Shown here: positions 1 through 8,636 of the stretch, one piece after another | Layout of the letters: each line of letters opens with the position of its first letter | Numbering within the stretch: position 1 is the first letter of the stretch | DNA from: Flavobacterium sp. | GTDB taxonomy: Bacteria; Bacteroidota; Bacteroidia; Flavobacteriales; Flavobacteriaceae | Assembly: GCA_016721735.1 (NCBI GenBank) | Contig: JADKHM010000015.1 | Location: 310,001-374,000 of the forward strand | Direction: 5' to 3' | DNA length: 64,000 bases | Program-made: the position numbers and the translations under genes | The notes under the pieces: generated by a model | What the model saw: only the letters and a program-made list of their open reading frames with translations | Told to the model about the DNA's origin: nothing | Databases searched by the model: none

Positions 1-1
1 T

Positions 2-970
2 CAAACATTAACATCAGGAACAATTACTTTTACAAAAGATAATGCGCTAACCATTACTTCCATTTCGGAGGCAACGGCGTTGACAACAGCAACAGGGTTT
101 ACTTATAACTTCACGAATTTGTTGCCAAATGAAGCGAGATCACTCAACGTGACGCTACTTGTTCCGACAATTCCAATAGTTGCTTTAGGACAATTGCTTA
201 CGAATTCCGCTTCGATAACTATTCCTGTCAATGATATCAACCCGAGCAATAACAGTAGCGCTTTAACGCAACCAATTATTGGTTCATTTGACCCAAATGA
301 CAAAACGGAAAGCCATGGCGGGAAAATTCTACATTCTGGATTTACAGCTGATGATTATTTGACTTACATGATTCGTTTTGAAAATACGGGAACTGCCTCT
401 GCCATCAACATTCGAGTAAATGATGTTTTAGACGAACAACTAGACGAAACCTCTATCAAGATGGTTCGGGCGAGTCATCCGTATGTATTAGATCGTGTGG
501 GAAATAATTTAACTTGGCGATTTGATGGTGTCAACTTGCCGCCGTCTATTCCGGGAGATGAAGTAACTGGTCATGGTCATATTGTTTTTCAAATCAAACC
601 AAGTCCTGGATTTGCGATTGGAGATATCATCCCCAACACGGCTGATATTTTCTTCGACTTCAATCCAGCGATTGTGACCAACACTTGTACCACCGAATTT
701 GTTCCGTTTTTAGGTGTCAATGCGTTTGCGTCGGATGCTTTTGAATACTATCCGAATCCAACATCGGATATCGTAACTTTTAATTTGAAGAACACTTCAA
801 CCACCATTGAAACCATCGAAGTGATGGATGTTTTGGGTAAAACACTGCTGATCAAAACCAACAATTATTCGACTGCTTCTATTGATCTATCTTCTCTTTC
901 TAAAGGCATGTATTTGGTTAAAGTAAAAGCGGCTGGGCAAGAGAAATTAGTAAAAATTTTAAAAGAATAA
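2..970 (+). CDS. T9SS cargo protein, C-terminal part (5' end outside window)
   Basis: The frame is open from base 2, so the gene begins before the window and only about 320 residues are visible. The visible part has a repeat-like beta-sandwich region, then a conserved block starting GSFDPNDK and ending with FFDFNPAIVTN, as found in the DUF11/DUF7619-type domains of large Flavobacteria surface proteins. The last 75 residues form a T9SS type A sorting domain, with YYPNPTSD, a VMDVLGK strand and a GMYLVKV-KxVKILKE ending. Such proteins are exported by Sec, moved across the outer membrane by T9SS and anchored or released at the surface. The real start and the function of the N-terminal part cannot be seen. 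A bidirectional terminator follows. Confidence 0.85.
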   Translation, partial: QTLTSGTITFTKDNALTITSISEATALTTATGFTYNFTNLLPNEARSLNVTLLVPTIPIVALGQLLTNSASITIPVNDINPSNNSSALTQPIIGSFDPNDKTESHGGKILHSGFTADDYLTYMIRFENTGTASAINIRVNDVLDEQLDETSIKMVRASHPYVLDRVGNNLTWRFDGVNLPPSIPGDEVTGHGHIVFQIKPSPGFAIGDIIPNTADIFFDFNPAIVTNTCTTEFVPFLGVNAFASDAFEYYPNPTSDIVTFNLKNTSTTIETIEVMDVLGKTLLIKTNNYSTASIDLSSLSKGMYLVKVKAAGQEKLVKILKE

Positions 971-990
971 ATTTTAAAAAAAACTCTAAA

Positions 991-1017
991 AGCCATCTTA
1001 CTTCAGATGGCTTTTTT
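991..1017. terminator. Bidirectional intrinsic terminator
   Basis: An 8-bp stem (AGCCATCT with AGATGGCT) and a 6-nt loop are followed by a T-run on the plus strand and preceded by an A-rich stretch that serves the minus strand. It lies between convergent genes and overlaps the last codons and stop of the MFS gene. Confidence 0.8.
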
Positions 1018-2224
1018 GTTTCTTAAAAGAAAAGTAAGCAATCGCCAAACTCAACAGCATCAACAAACCACCCAAAAGAAAAGGCGCTCCAGCAAATTGA
1101 AACGGCGCATCCTCATGGGTGAAATAATAGAAAATTCCAGACATCAACGGCGGGCCGACAATTGCACTGGCACTCATCAAACTCGCTAATGTACCCTGTA
1201 TTTCTCCTTGTTCATTTGGTAAGACTTGACTCGAAACCACCGATTGCAATGCCGGCCCTGCGATTCCTCCCAAACAATACGGAATCAAAAACACAAACAC
1301 CATCCAGCTTTGTGTTGCCGACGCAAACAAAAACATACCAATCGCATACAGCAAAATTCCAAAGTAAATACTTTTGATGTTTCCCAATTTCGGATTAATC
1401 CATCTAATCAAAACGCCTTGAACCAAACCCACCAGAAGGCCAATGATCCCTAATGAAATGCCCACCATTTTCTCGTTCCAGCCAAATCGAAACATCGTAT
1501 AGTAACTCCAATTACTTTGCACAGCATGAGATGCGACATACAAAATAAAAATCGCTGACATCAATCCAAATAAAGTGGGATGTTTTCGCAACCGCAACAA
1601 AGCACCCACTGGATTCGACCGTTTCCATTCAAATTTTCTACGGTTTTCTTTTGCCAAGGATTCTGGTAAAATAAAATAACCGTAAATAAAATTGATAAAA
1701 CACAAAACCGCTGCGGCATAAAAAGGAACTCGCGAACCAAAATGCCCCAACAATCCACCTATCACTGGTCCAATAATAAAGCCCAACCCAAAAGCAGCGC
1801 CAATCATTCCGAAGTTTTTCGCCCTGTCTTCGGGTGTGCTAATATCTGCAATATAAGCGGATGCCGTTGTAATACTCGCGCCAGTCAGACCGGCGAAAAT
1901 TCTTCCTATAAAAATCCATGTGATTGTTGGTGCAAAAGACAACAACACATAATCGAGTGCAAAGCCCAGCAACGAGCACAAAATAATCGGACGCCTCCCA
2001 TACTGATCACTCAAATTGCCGATCAACGGCGCAAAAATAAATTGCGTAAATGCATAAGCAAATGCCAACCAGCCTCCGTATTTCGCAGCTTCGCTAATGC
2101 TACCATGAATTAACTCTTCAATCAATTTCGGAATGACCGGAATAATAATGCCCCATCCCGTGATGTCAATCAACATGGTGATGAAAATAAATCCGATGGC
2201 CGCCTGTTTCTTATTTCCTTTCAT
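998..2224 (-). CDS. TCR/Tet family MFS efflux transporter
   Basis: This 408-residue inner-membrane protein has about twelve hydrophobic segments. MFS motif A is seen as GNLSDQYGRRP between helices 2 and 3, and the antiporter motif C as GFIIGPVIGG in helix 5, both typical of proton-coupled drug exporters of the TetA/TCR group. Acidic and charged residues in helix 1 (MLIDITGWGIIIPV) also fit TetA-like proteins. The substrate cannot be read from sequence; tetracycline-like drugs or general multidrug export are the usual annotations. It stands alone, convergent with the T9SS gene. The start at 2224 gives a standard-length N-terminus (MKGNKKQA before helix 1). Confidence 0.85.
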   Translation of the reverse strand: MKGNKKQAAIGFIFITMLIDITGWGIIIPVIPKLIEELIHGSISEAAKYGGWLAFAYAFTQFIFAPLIGNLSDQYGRRPIILCSLLGFALDYVLLSFAPTITWIFIGRIFAGLTGASITTASAYIADISTPEDRAKNFGMIGAAFGLGFIIGPVIGGLLGHFGSRVPFYAAAVLCFINFIYGYFILPESLAKENRRKFEWKRSNPVGALLRLRKHPTLFGLMSAIFILYVASHAVQSNWSYYTMFRFGWNEKMVGISLGIIGLLVGLVQGVLIRWINPKLGNIKSIYFGILLYAIGMFLFASATQSWMVFVFLIPYCLGGIAGPALQSVVSSQVLPNEQGEIQGTLASLMSASAIVGPPLMSGIFYYFTHEDAPFQFAGAPFLLGGLLMLLSLAIAYFSFKKQKSHLK

Positions 2225-2363
2225 AATAATTCAAAGTGAGATACAAATAAACAAAAAACTAATTGATTTTCTAACGCTGCGCACTACGCAAAAAAAATGG
2301 CACGGTTACTTGTTTATCACACTTATATTGTTATTTTTACTACCTAACATTAATTATTAAAAC

Positions 2364-2824
2364 ATGAAAAAAATTTTCTTATTTGTGACTGTGGCTTTTT
2401 TAAGTTTATCGTTGAATTCTTGTTCAAAAAGCAGTAGTAATGATGATGGTGGTGGTAACGGCGGTGCCAATACCATTACCTGCAAAATTGGTGGCGCTAG
2501 TAAAACATTCACAGCAGCTACATCTTCCTCGGGTGGTTACATAGTTATTTATGGCTATACTGGAAATCAAGCAGACCCAACAGAAACCCTATTGATTTCT
2601 ATGCAATCCGGAGCAACAGGTGCTAACAAAATTGATTCGATTTCCTATATGAATGCTGATGGAGCTTCTTTTGATGGCGATCCTATTACTGATAATGTAA
2701 CAACAAATAGCGCAACCGCTGCTGCTGGGACTTTCTCTGCAACCTTGACACCATTTGATACAGGTAGTAATCTTGCATTAACTAAGGCAGTTTCTCTGTT
2801 ACTTTTAATAAAATTTATAATTAA
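2364..2824 (+). pseudogene. Small lipoprotein gene with a probable single-base frameshift
   Basis: The N-terminus MKKIFLFVTVAFLSLSLNSC is a lipoprotein signal peptide (lipobox LNSC), followed by a Ser/Asp/Gly-rich linker and a roughly 115-residue domain of the type seen in small Flavobacterium lipoproteins. As written, the frame runs on past the terminator and into odhB to 2996, giving an unnatural tail. Adding one T to the run at 2791-2793 yields an ending FSVTFNKIYN with TAA at 2822-2824, directly before the terminator at 2829. I therefore take the true end as 2824 (153 residues). The change is either a base-call error or a recent mutation. Function is unknown. Confidence 0.7.
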
Positions 2825-2828
2825 AAAA

Positions 2829-2859
2829 GCCGTCTCATTTACTATGAGACGGCTTTTTT
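2829..2859. terminator. Bidirectional intrinsic terminator
   Basis: A perfect 10-bp stem (GCCGTCTCAT with ATGAGACGGC) and a 5-nt loop are flanked by an A-run and a T-run. It ends both the lipoprotein gene and odhB, and its position supports 2824 as the lipoprotein stop. Confidence 0.85.
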
Positions 2860-2878
2860 GTTTTGTTTCTATTAAAAC

Positions 2879-4105
2879 TTACAATTCCAACGCTTTCTTA
2901 GCATCTCCACCCATCAATAATTCAACGGGGTTTTCTAACGCTTCTTTCACAGCCACCAAGAAACCAACAGATTCTCTTCCGTCGATGATTCGGTGATCAT
3001 ACGATAACGCCACGTACATCATCGGGTGAATTTCTACTTGACCATTCACCGCAATCGGACGCTCGATAATGTTGTGCATGCCTAAAATTCCGGATTGTGG
3101 TGGGTTGATAATGGGTGTACTCAACATACTTCCAAAAACGCCGCCATTAGAAATGGTGAACGTTCCACCTGTCATATCGTCAACTGTGATTTGTCCGTCA
3201 CGAGCACGGATTGCCAAGCGTTTGATCTCTGCTTCAACACCGCGGAAACTCAACGTTTCTGCAGAACGAACTACAGGAACCATCAAACCTTTTGGACCAG
3301 AAACTGCTACTGAAATATCGCAGAAATCGTACGCAATTTTATCGGTTCCGTCTATCATCGAGTTCACATCTGGATACAATTGTAAAGCTCTCGTCACTGC
3401 TTTCGTAAAGAATGACATAAAGCCTAAACCTAATCCACCGTGTTTTGCTTTGAAAGCATCTTTATATTCGTTACGCACTGCGTTTATCGGTGTCATGTTC
3501 ACTTCATTAAACGTCGTCAACATCGCTGTTTCGTTTTTCGCAGCCACCAATCTTTCAGCCACTTTACGACGCAACATCGATAATTTTGTACGACTAGAAC
3601 CACGGTTTCCGCCCGTTGGCGTCCCCATTGAAGGAATAGCACTTACTGCATCTTCCTTAGTTATGCGGCCGTCTTTACCTGTTCCTACAATATCTGAAGG
3701 CTGTATATTTTTCTCGTCTAGAATTTTCTTTGCTGCTGGCGAAGGCGTGTTGGCTGCATAGGATGTTGAAGCTGGAGCAGCTTTTGGTGCTTCCACTTTT
3801 ACCTCAGCTTTTGGCGCTTCTGCAACTGGTTTCGCTTCAGCAACTGGCGCACTTCCTGATGGTTTAGCACCGTCTGTATCGATTAAGCAAACTACAGCGC
3901 CTACGGCAACTGCATCGCCTTCTTCGGCTTTGAGTGTGATGATTCCGCTAGCTTCTGCAGGCAATTCGAGTGTGGCTTTATCAGAATCGACTTCGGCAAT
4001 GGCTTGGTCTTTTTCTACATAATCACCGTCTTTGACTAACCAAGTGGCGATTTCAACTTCTTTGATGGATTCTCCCGGTGAAGGGACTTTCATTTCTAAA
4101 ATCAT
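2879..4105 (-). CDS. odhB: Dihydrolipoyllysine succinyltransferase, E2 of 2-oxoglutarate dehydrogenase
   Basis: This is the E2 core of the TCA-cycle 2-oxoglutarate dehydrogenase complex, which transfers the succinyl group from lipoyl arm to CoA. At 408 residues it has one lipoyl domain (about 1-76, lipoylated lysine at 43 in DSDKA), an Ala/Pro/Glu-rich linker, a peripheral subunit-binding domain (about 118-155, with SPAAKKI and GKDGRITKED) and a catalytic domain ending with the HRIIDG active-site motif near residue 371. The gene lies 141 bp downstream of odhA in the same direction, so the two probably form one operon, although a structured repeat separates them. The symbol sucB is also used. 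Confidence 0.95.
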   Translation of the reverse strand: MILEMKVPSPGESIKEVEIATWLVKDGDYVEKDQAIAEVDSDKATLELPAEASGIITLKAEEGDAVAVGAVVCLIDTDGAKPSGSAPVAEAKPVAEAPKAEVKVEAPKAAPASTSYAANTPSPAAKKILDEKNIQPSDIVGTGKDGRITKEDAVSAIPSMGTPTGGNRGSSRTKLSMLRRKVAERLVAAKNETAMLTTFNEVNMTPINAVRNEYKDAFKAKHGGLGLGFMSFFTKAVTRALQLYPDVNSMIDGTDKIAYDFCDISVAVSGPKGLMVPVVRSAETLSFRGVEAEIKRLAIRARDGQITVDDMTGGTFTISNGGVFGSMLSTPIINPPQSGILGMHNIIERPIAVNGQVEIHPMMYVALSYDHRIIDGRESVGFLVAVKEALENPVELLMGGDAKKALEL

Positions 4106-4165
4106 TTTGAATTATTTTAAATGATGAATGTTAAATTTTGAATGTGCGTTGTTTTTTATTTGGTG

Positions 4166-4243
4166 CCCTAGCCCTGATGGAAACGACATCCTTTTGTGGC
4201 GGTGTTCGCCACAAAAGATATAGTGGACAGCAGGATTAGCTTC
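4166..4243 (+). repeat. Dispersed structured repeat, type I, copy A
   Basis: The conserved left flank begins CTAGCCCTGAT and ends ATCCTTTT; the right flank begins AAAAGATA and ends AGCAGGATTAGCTT. The centre is a perfect 11-bp stem (4191-4201 with 4207-4217) and a 5-nt loop. It lies between odhA and odhB, ending three bases from the odhA stop codon. Six further copies are listed below. Confidence 0.8.
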
Positions 4244-4246
4244 TCA

Positions 4247-7021
4247 TTATTGAAATAAATTTTTATCAAATACCATTCGAATCGCATCGGCGTGACGGCG
4301 TTTGGCTCGGGTGTAACTTCCAGCTGCTGGTGCGGCGTAGGCTTTGAGCGATGCCAATCTCCATTTTACGAGATCGAAATTCATCAACATATAGCTGTAA
4401 GCGCCCATATTCTTTGGTTCTTCTTGTGCCCAAACAAAATCGTCGGCTTTGGGATAACTCGCGATAATGGCTTTTAATTGTTCGGTTGGCAATGGGAATA
4501 ATTGTTCAATTCGGACAATCGCAACGTCTTTTCTGGCTTGATTAGCTCTTTCGACATCGAGATCGTAATAGAATTTTCCGGTACAGAATACCAATGTTTT
4601 GACGTCTTTTTTATTTACAGTCGTATCATCAATCGTTTCTTGGAAACTTCCCGTGGCAAATTCCTCAACCGTCGAAACTACTCTTGGGTCACGCAACAAA
4701 CTTTTCGGCGTGAATACGACCAATGGTTTGCGGTATTTGGTTTTCATTTGACGGCGCAACAAGTGGAAGAAATTGGCTGGTGTGGTACAATCGGCAACGA
4801 ACATGTTGTGTCTTGCGCAAAGTTGAAGGTAACGCTCCATTCTTGCTGAAGAGTGTTCTGCGCCTTGTCCTTCGTAACCGTGAGGCAAGAGTAAGACAAT
4901 TCCGTTTTGGTTGTTCCATTTGTCTTCACCGCATGAAATGTATTGGTCGATCATAATTTGCGCTCCATTGCTGAAATCACCAAATTGTGCTTCCCAAATC
5001 GTCAATGTGTTTGGACTTGCTAAAGCGTAACCGTAATCAAATCCGAGTACACCATATTCTGATAAGAACGAATTATAAATATAGAATTTCCCTTCTGCAT
5101 TTTTAAGATTGGATAAGAAAACCACTTCTTCTTCGCTGTCTTCCACTTTCACTACTGCGTGTCGGTGAGAGAACGTTCCTCTTTCTACATCTTGTCCTGA
5201 AATACGAACGCTATAGCCTTCGGTCATCAAAGAACCATAAGCTAATGATTCCGCCATCGCCCAATCGAGCGCGTTGGTTTCGAAGAACATGGTTTTACGA
5301 TCGTTGATGAGTTTTTCGATTTTGCTGATGAATTTTTTGTCTTTGGGAAGATTGCAAATCACATTGGCTATTTCGGTCAATCCTTTTTTAGGGAAAGTTG
5401 TATTTACTTTTTGCAACATCACATCGTCGGAAACTTGTTGGAATCCTTGCCATTCGTTTTGCATGAAAGGCGTGATAATCGTTAAATCTTTTTTACGTGA
5501 AGCTTCGAGATTTTGATCTAAATCGAGTTTGTAAGCTGACTCTAAATCTTTAACAAAATTGTTGTCGATAACGCCTTCTGCCAATAATTTGTCCGCATAA
5601 ATATCACGTGGATTTTTGTGCTTGGCGATTATTTTATATAACACAGGTTGCGTAAAACGCGGTTCATCGCCTTCGTTGTGTCCGTATTTTCTGTATCCAA
5701 GTAAATCGATGAAAACATCGCGTCCGAACTGCATTCTAAAATCGAGGGCAAACAACATCGCGTGTACGACAGCTTCCGCATCATCTGCATTGACGTGCAA
5801 CACAGGCGACAACGTTACTTTAGCCACATCGGTGCAATACGTTGACGAACGTGCATCGAGATAATTCGTAGTAAAACCTACTTGGTTGTTGATGACAATA
5901 TGAATGGTTCCGCCGGTTTTGTATCCGTCGAGTTGCGCCATTTGAATAATCTCGTAGAGAATTCCTTGTCCGGCAATCGCAGCATCACCGTGAACGGCAA
6001 TCGGCAACACTTTCGAGAAATCTTCTGGAAAATAATGATCTTGTTTCGCGCGGGTAATACCTTCAATCACGGCGCCAACTGTCTCAAGGTGAGATGGATT
6101 CGGCGCTAAGTTGATATTGATATGTTTTCCTGTGCTTGTTTTTCTATCCGATGTTAAGCCCAAATGGTATTTTACGTCGCCATCGAAATATTCTTGGTCG
6201 TAATCTTTTCCGTCAAATTCGGAGAAAATATCTTGCGTTGATTTTCTAAAAATATTAGCCAACACGTTCAAACGTCCGCGGTGTGCCATTCCCATTACGA
6301 ATTGCTCTACGCCTTTTTCTGCTGCAGCTTCGATTAATGCATCGAGCGCTGGGATGATGGATTCGCCGCCTTCTAGGGAAAAACGTTTTTGTCCAACGTA
6401 TTTCGTATGCAAGAAATTCTCGAATGAAACGGCTTCGTTGAGTTTGCTGAGAATGTTTTTCTTTTGATCGTTGGTGAAGTTGGGTTGGTTATCATTGATG
6501 TTGATGCGGTCTTGAATCCATTGAATCCACTCTGGATTTCGCATGTACATATATTCAATTCCGATATGTTGACAGTAGACATTTCTTAAATGAGTCAAGA
6601 TCTCTTGCAAAGTCGACGGTTGATGTCCAAGGATTTTTGCCGCATCAAAAACGGTATTTAAGTCGTCGTTGGAAAGTCCATAATTTTCAAGCTGTAGGTT
6701 TGGTGAAAAAATTCGGCGATCGCGAACCGGATTGGTTTTGGTGAAAAGATGGCCGCGCGTTCGGTACCCATCGATGAGTTTAAGAACGTTGAATTCTTTT
6801 AGTATTTTGTCAGAAGCCGCGCCGTTTTGAACCGCGCTGGACGCCATGTTCGCCATTTGATTAACGGCTTGCTCCTCGTTGTAGGTTGTCATTCCAAAAT
6901 CGAAACCTTGAAAGAAACTTCTCCAACTAGGTTCTACGCTATCTGGACTTTCTGTGTATTGCTCGTATAAATCGGCGAAAAATTCGGTGTGTGCTGCGTT
7001 TAAAAAGGAAAACCTATCCAT
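4247..7021 (-). CDS. odhA: 2-oxoglutarate dehydrogenase E1 component
   Basis: This thiamine-diphosphate enzyme decarboxylates 2-oxoglutarate and succinylates the E2 lipoyl group in the TCA cycle. At 924 residues it is a normal full-length E1 of the homodimeric SucA type: an N-terminal E2-binding helix region (FLNAAHTEFFADLYEQY), the GMAHRGRLNVL motif, the diphosphate-binding GDAAIAGQG motif, the transketolase-like LLPHGYEGQGAEHSS segment and the conserved C-terminal multifunctional region (WAQEEPKNMGAY). It is the first gene of the pair with odhB and has its own -7 element upstream (7060-7067). The symbol sucA is also used. Confidence 0.95.
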   Translation of the reverse strand: MDRFSFLNAAHTEFFADLYEQYTESPDSVEPSWRSFFQGFDFGMTTYNEEQAVNQMANMASSAVQNGAASDKILKEFNVLKLIDGYRTRGHLFTKTNPVRDRRIFSPNLQLENYGLSNDDLNTVFDAAKILGHQPSTLQEILTHLRNVYCQHIGIEYMYMRNPEWIQWIQDRININDNQPNFTNDQKKNILSKLNEAVSFENFLHTKYVGQKRFSLEGGESIIPALDALIEAAAEKGVEQFVMGMAHRGRLNVLANIFRKSTQDIFSEFDGKDYDQEYFDGDVKYHLGLTSDRKTSTGKHININLAPNPSHLETVGAVIEGITRAKQDHYFPEDFSKVLPIAVHGDAAIAGQGILYEIIQMAQLDGYKTGGTIHIVINNQVGFTTNYLDARSSTYCTDVAKVTLSPVLHVNADDAEAVVHAMLFALDFRMQFGRDVFIDLLGYRKYGHNEGDEPRFTQPVLYKIIAKHKNPRDIYADKLLAEGVIDNNFVKDLESAYKLDLDQNLEASRKKDLTIITPFMQNEWQGFQQVSDDVMLQKVNTTFPKKGLTEIANVICNLPKDKKFISKIEKLINDRKTMFFETNALDWAMAESLAYGSLMTEGYSVRISGQDVERGTFSHRHAVVKVEDSEEEVVFLSNLKNAEGKFYIYNSFLSEYGVLGFDYGYALASPNTLTIWEAQFGDFSNGAQIMIDQYISCGEDKWNNQNGIVLLLPHGYEGQGAEHSSARMERYLQLCARHNMFVADCTTPANFFHLLRRQMKTKYRKPLVVFTPKSLLRDPRVVSTVEEFATGSFQETIDDTTVNKKDVKTLVFCTGKFYYDLDVERANQARKDVAIVRIEQLFPLPTEQLKAIIASYPKADDFVWAQEEPKNMGAYSYMLMNFDLVKWRLASLKAYAAPAAGSYTRAKRRHADAIRMVFDKNLFQ

Positions 7022-7059
7022 AAGTCTTGTTAAATGTCCTAATTTGTAAAAATGTTACG

Positions 7060-7067
7060 CAAAAGTA
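7060..7067 (-). promoter_or_regulatory. -7 element of odhA promoter
   Basis: The minus strand reads TACTTTTG, matching TAnnTTTG, 39 bp before the odhA start codon. No clear TTG lies at the expected -33 spacing. Confidence 0.5.
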
Positions 7068-7133
7068 CAATAAAACCAATAAAATTTTAATTATTTTAGA
7101 TACTTTTATCGTTTATCAAAAAAACCTTGTTTT

Positions 7134-7673
7134 ATGTCTAAATATCCTTGTTTACAAGTTAATTTTAAATTCATTTTTACCTTTTTTGCGACTGTTTTTT
7201 CCGTTGTTATTTTTGCGCAGCAGCAACCAAAGAATGACTTTTGGGAAAACGTGCAATTTGGAGGCGGATTCGGATTGAGTGCAGGTTCGGGTTATACTAA
7301 TATCGCTATTGCGCCTAGTGCCATTTATAATTTCAATGAATACTTTGCTGCTGGTGTAGGCTTGACGGGAAGTTACATCAAATATAAAGATCGTGAGGTA
7401 GCCTACAATTCTTATATTTATGGAGGAAGTTTAATTGGTTTGGTCAATCCAATAGAGAACATCCAACTTTCTGCGGAGTTAGAGCAACTCAGAGTCAATC
7501 AAGAGTTTCCTGATTTTGAAGTCAAAAATAATTTCTGGAACACGGCGCTTTACTTGGGCGCAGGTTATTATACTGGGAACGTTACGGTTGGCATTCGCTA
7601 TAACGTTTTGTTTAAGAAGAATGATTTGGTGTACAACGATGCGTTTATGCCGTTTATCAGAGTCTATTTTTAA
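7134..7673 (+). CDS. Small outer-membrane beta-barrel-like protein
   Basis: This 179-residue protein has an N-terminal signal segment ending near VIFAQQ, then alternating aromatic and small residues with strands such as GGGFGLSAGSGYTNI and FMPFIRVYF at the C-terminus. A final Phe after an alternating strand is typical of outer-membrane barrels. Relatives next to odhA in Flavobacterium are sometimes labelled alpha-ketoglutarate decarboxylase, probably by neighbourhood; nothing in this sequence supports an enzyme. It is divergent from odhA across 112 bp. The role is unknown. Confidence 0.7.
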   Translation: MSKYPCLQVNFKFIFTFFATVFSVVIFAQQQPKNDFWENVQFGGGFGLSAGSGYTNIAIAPSAIYNFNEYFAAGVGLTGSYIKYKDREVAYNSYIYGGSLIGLVNPIENIQLSAELEQLRVNQEFPDFEVKNNFWNTALYLGAGYYTGNVTVGIRYNVLFKKNDLVYNDAFMPFIRVYF

Positions 7674-7738
7674 GTCTCCCTGTTTGTAATTTAACAAAAA
7701 GTGCGGGTTTTCTGCATGCTGCTTTTTTTTTCATTTGC

Positions 7739-7781
7739 TACTTTTGATATTCAAATTCCATGGAAACATTTGAATATCAAA
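7739..7781. promoter_or_regulatory. Promoter overlapping a 13-bp perfect inverted repeat
   Basis: A -7 element TACTTTTG (7739-7746) runs directly into a perfect inverted repeat, TTTGATATTCAAA at 7743-7755 and its complement at 7769-7781, with a further short palindrome TTCCATGGAA in the spacer. The predicted transcript start falls inside the left arm, and the next gene starts 31 bp later. This arrangement fits an operator or a 5' UTR hairpin. Confidence 0.5.
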
Positions 7782-7812
7782 TTATTTATCAACGCCATTA
7801 AAATTTTGTATT

Positions 7813-8568
7813 ATGAAAAAAATTATTTTTAGCCTAACCGCTACAGTATTGCTATTCCCAAACTCTTTTAGTCAAAGTAACAATCCGCATAATCAATTAG
7901 GGATTGATGTCGTAAATGTGGCGCATCACATTTACAAAGATTACACAGAAGGAAAAATAAAGGACGTCACACAAGAAACATTAAATTACTATTTTGCAAC
8001 GTATTTGGCGAAATATCCCAAAATCGAATTAGAAAATTTCAATACCATTTTCGACATTTTGAAAAAGTCAGACAATACTTCTATAATCAAAAACATAGGA
8101 TTTTCAGAACGGGGAACCGCGTTCTTGAATAAGACTTTGGAAAGATATAGTATCACAAAATTAGTTGAAGAAGTTAAAAACAGTACGATTCCCGAAAATG
8201 AAAAAGAGACCGTACTATGTGTCTTGGCAATCAATTACAATTTGATTGCGCCATATGCAACAAAATCAACGCACCCTACATCTGGGAAAGGTCCAAATTC
8301 GGACATAAATATGCACGAAATCGATTACTTCCAAAACTTATCTCATTCTGAAGGCCTTCCAACATTAATTTGGGGAGGAATAGGATTCGGAATCGGAAAT
8401 GGTATTTGCGGTCTGCCTTGCGGAGTGGTTGGCGGCGCAATCGGCCTTGTTCTAGGAGGTTGGGCAAATGACACAAAAAATACCTTTTTTGGAAGCAGCA
8501 GTTCTGGAAGCTCTGGAAGCTCAAGTAGTGGGTCGAGCTCCGGAAATAATTGGGGACCGCAACCATAA
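7813..8568 (+). CDS. Secreted protein of unknown function with glycine-zipper and Ser/Gly tail
   Basis: I do not recognise a family. The 251-residue protein has a signal peptide (MKKIIFSLTATVLLFPNSFS), a helical, mostly polar middle (about 25-165), then a glycine-rich hydrophobic segment at about 190-222 with a GxxxG pattern (GIGFGIGNGICG and GGAIGLVLGG) containing two cysteines, and a 30-residue tail made almost only of Ser and Gly that ends NNWGPQP. The glycine-zipper suggests membrane insertion or oligomerisation. The promoter upstream overlaps a strong inverted repeat. It is followed 68 bp later by the DUF5686-like gene, perhaps in the same transcript. Confidence 0.55.
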   Translation: MKKIIFSLTATVLLFPNSFSQSNNPHNQLGIDVVNVAHHIYKDYTEGKIKDVTQETLNYYFATYLAKYPKIELENFNTIFDILKKSDNTSIIKNIGFSERGTAFLNKTLERYSITKLVEEVKNSTIPENEKETVLCVLAINYNLIAPYATKSTHPTSGKGPNSDINMHEIDYFQNLSHSEGLPTLIWGGIGFGIGNGICGLPCGVVGGAIGLVLGGWANDTKNTFFGSSSSGSSGSSSSGSSSGNNWGPQP

Positions 8569-8636
8569 ATTTATTTTTATAACTGCAGCACAATTCCTAA
8601 ATTGTGTTGCAGTTCTTAATTAATAAAATCGAAATA

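Noticed and set aside
1742..2113. 123-codon plus-strand frame
   Set aside because: It lies entirely opposite the MFS gene and has a biased composition rich in Gln, Cys and Asn, as expected for a shadow frame.
7134..7673. Annotation as alpha-ketoglutarate decarboxylase
   Set aside because: The protein has a signal peptide and barrel-like strands and no thiamine-diphosphate motif. The name probably spreads from its neighbour odhA.
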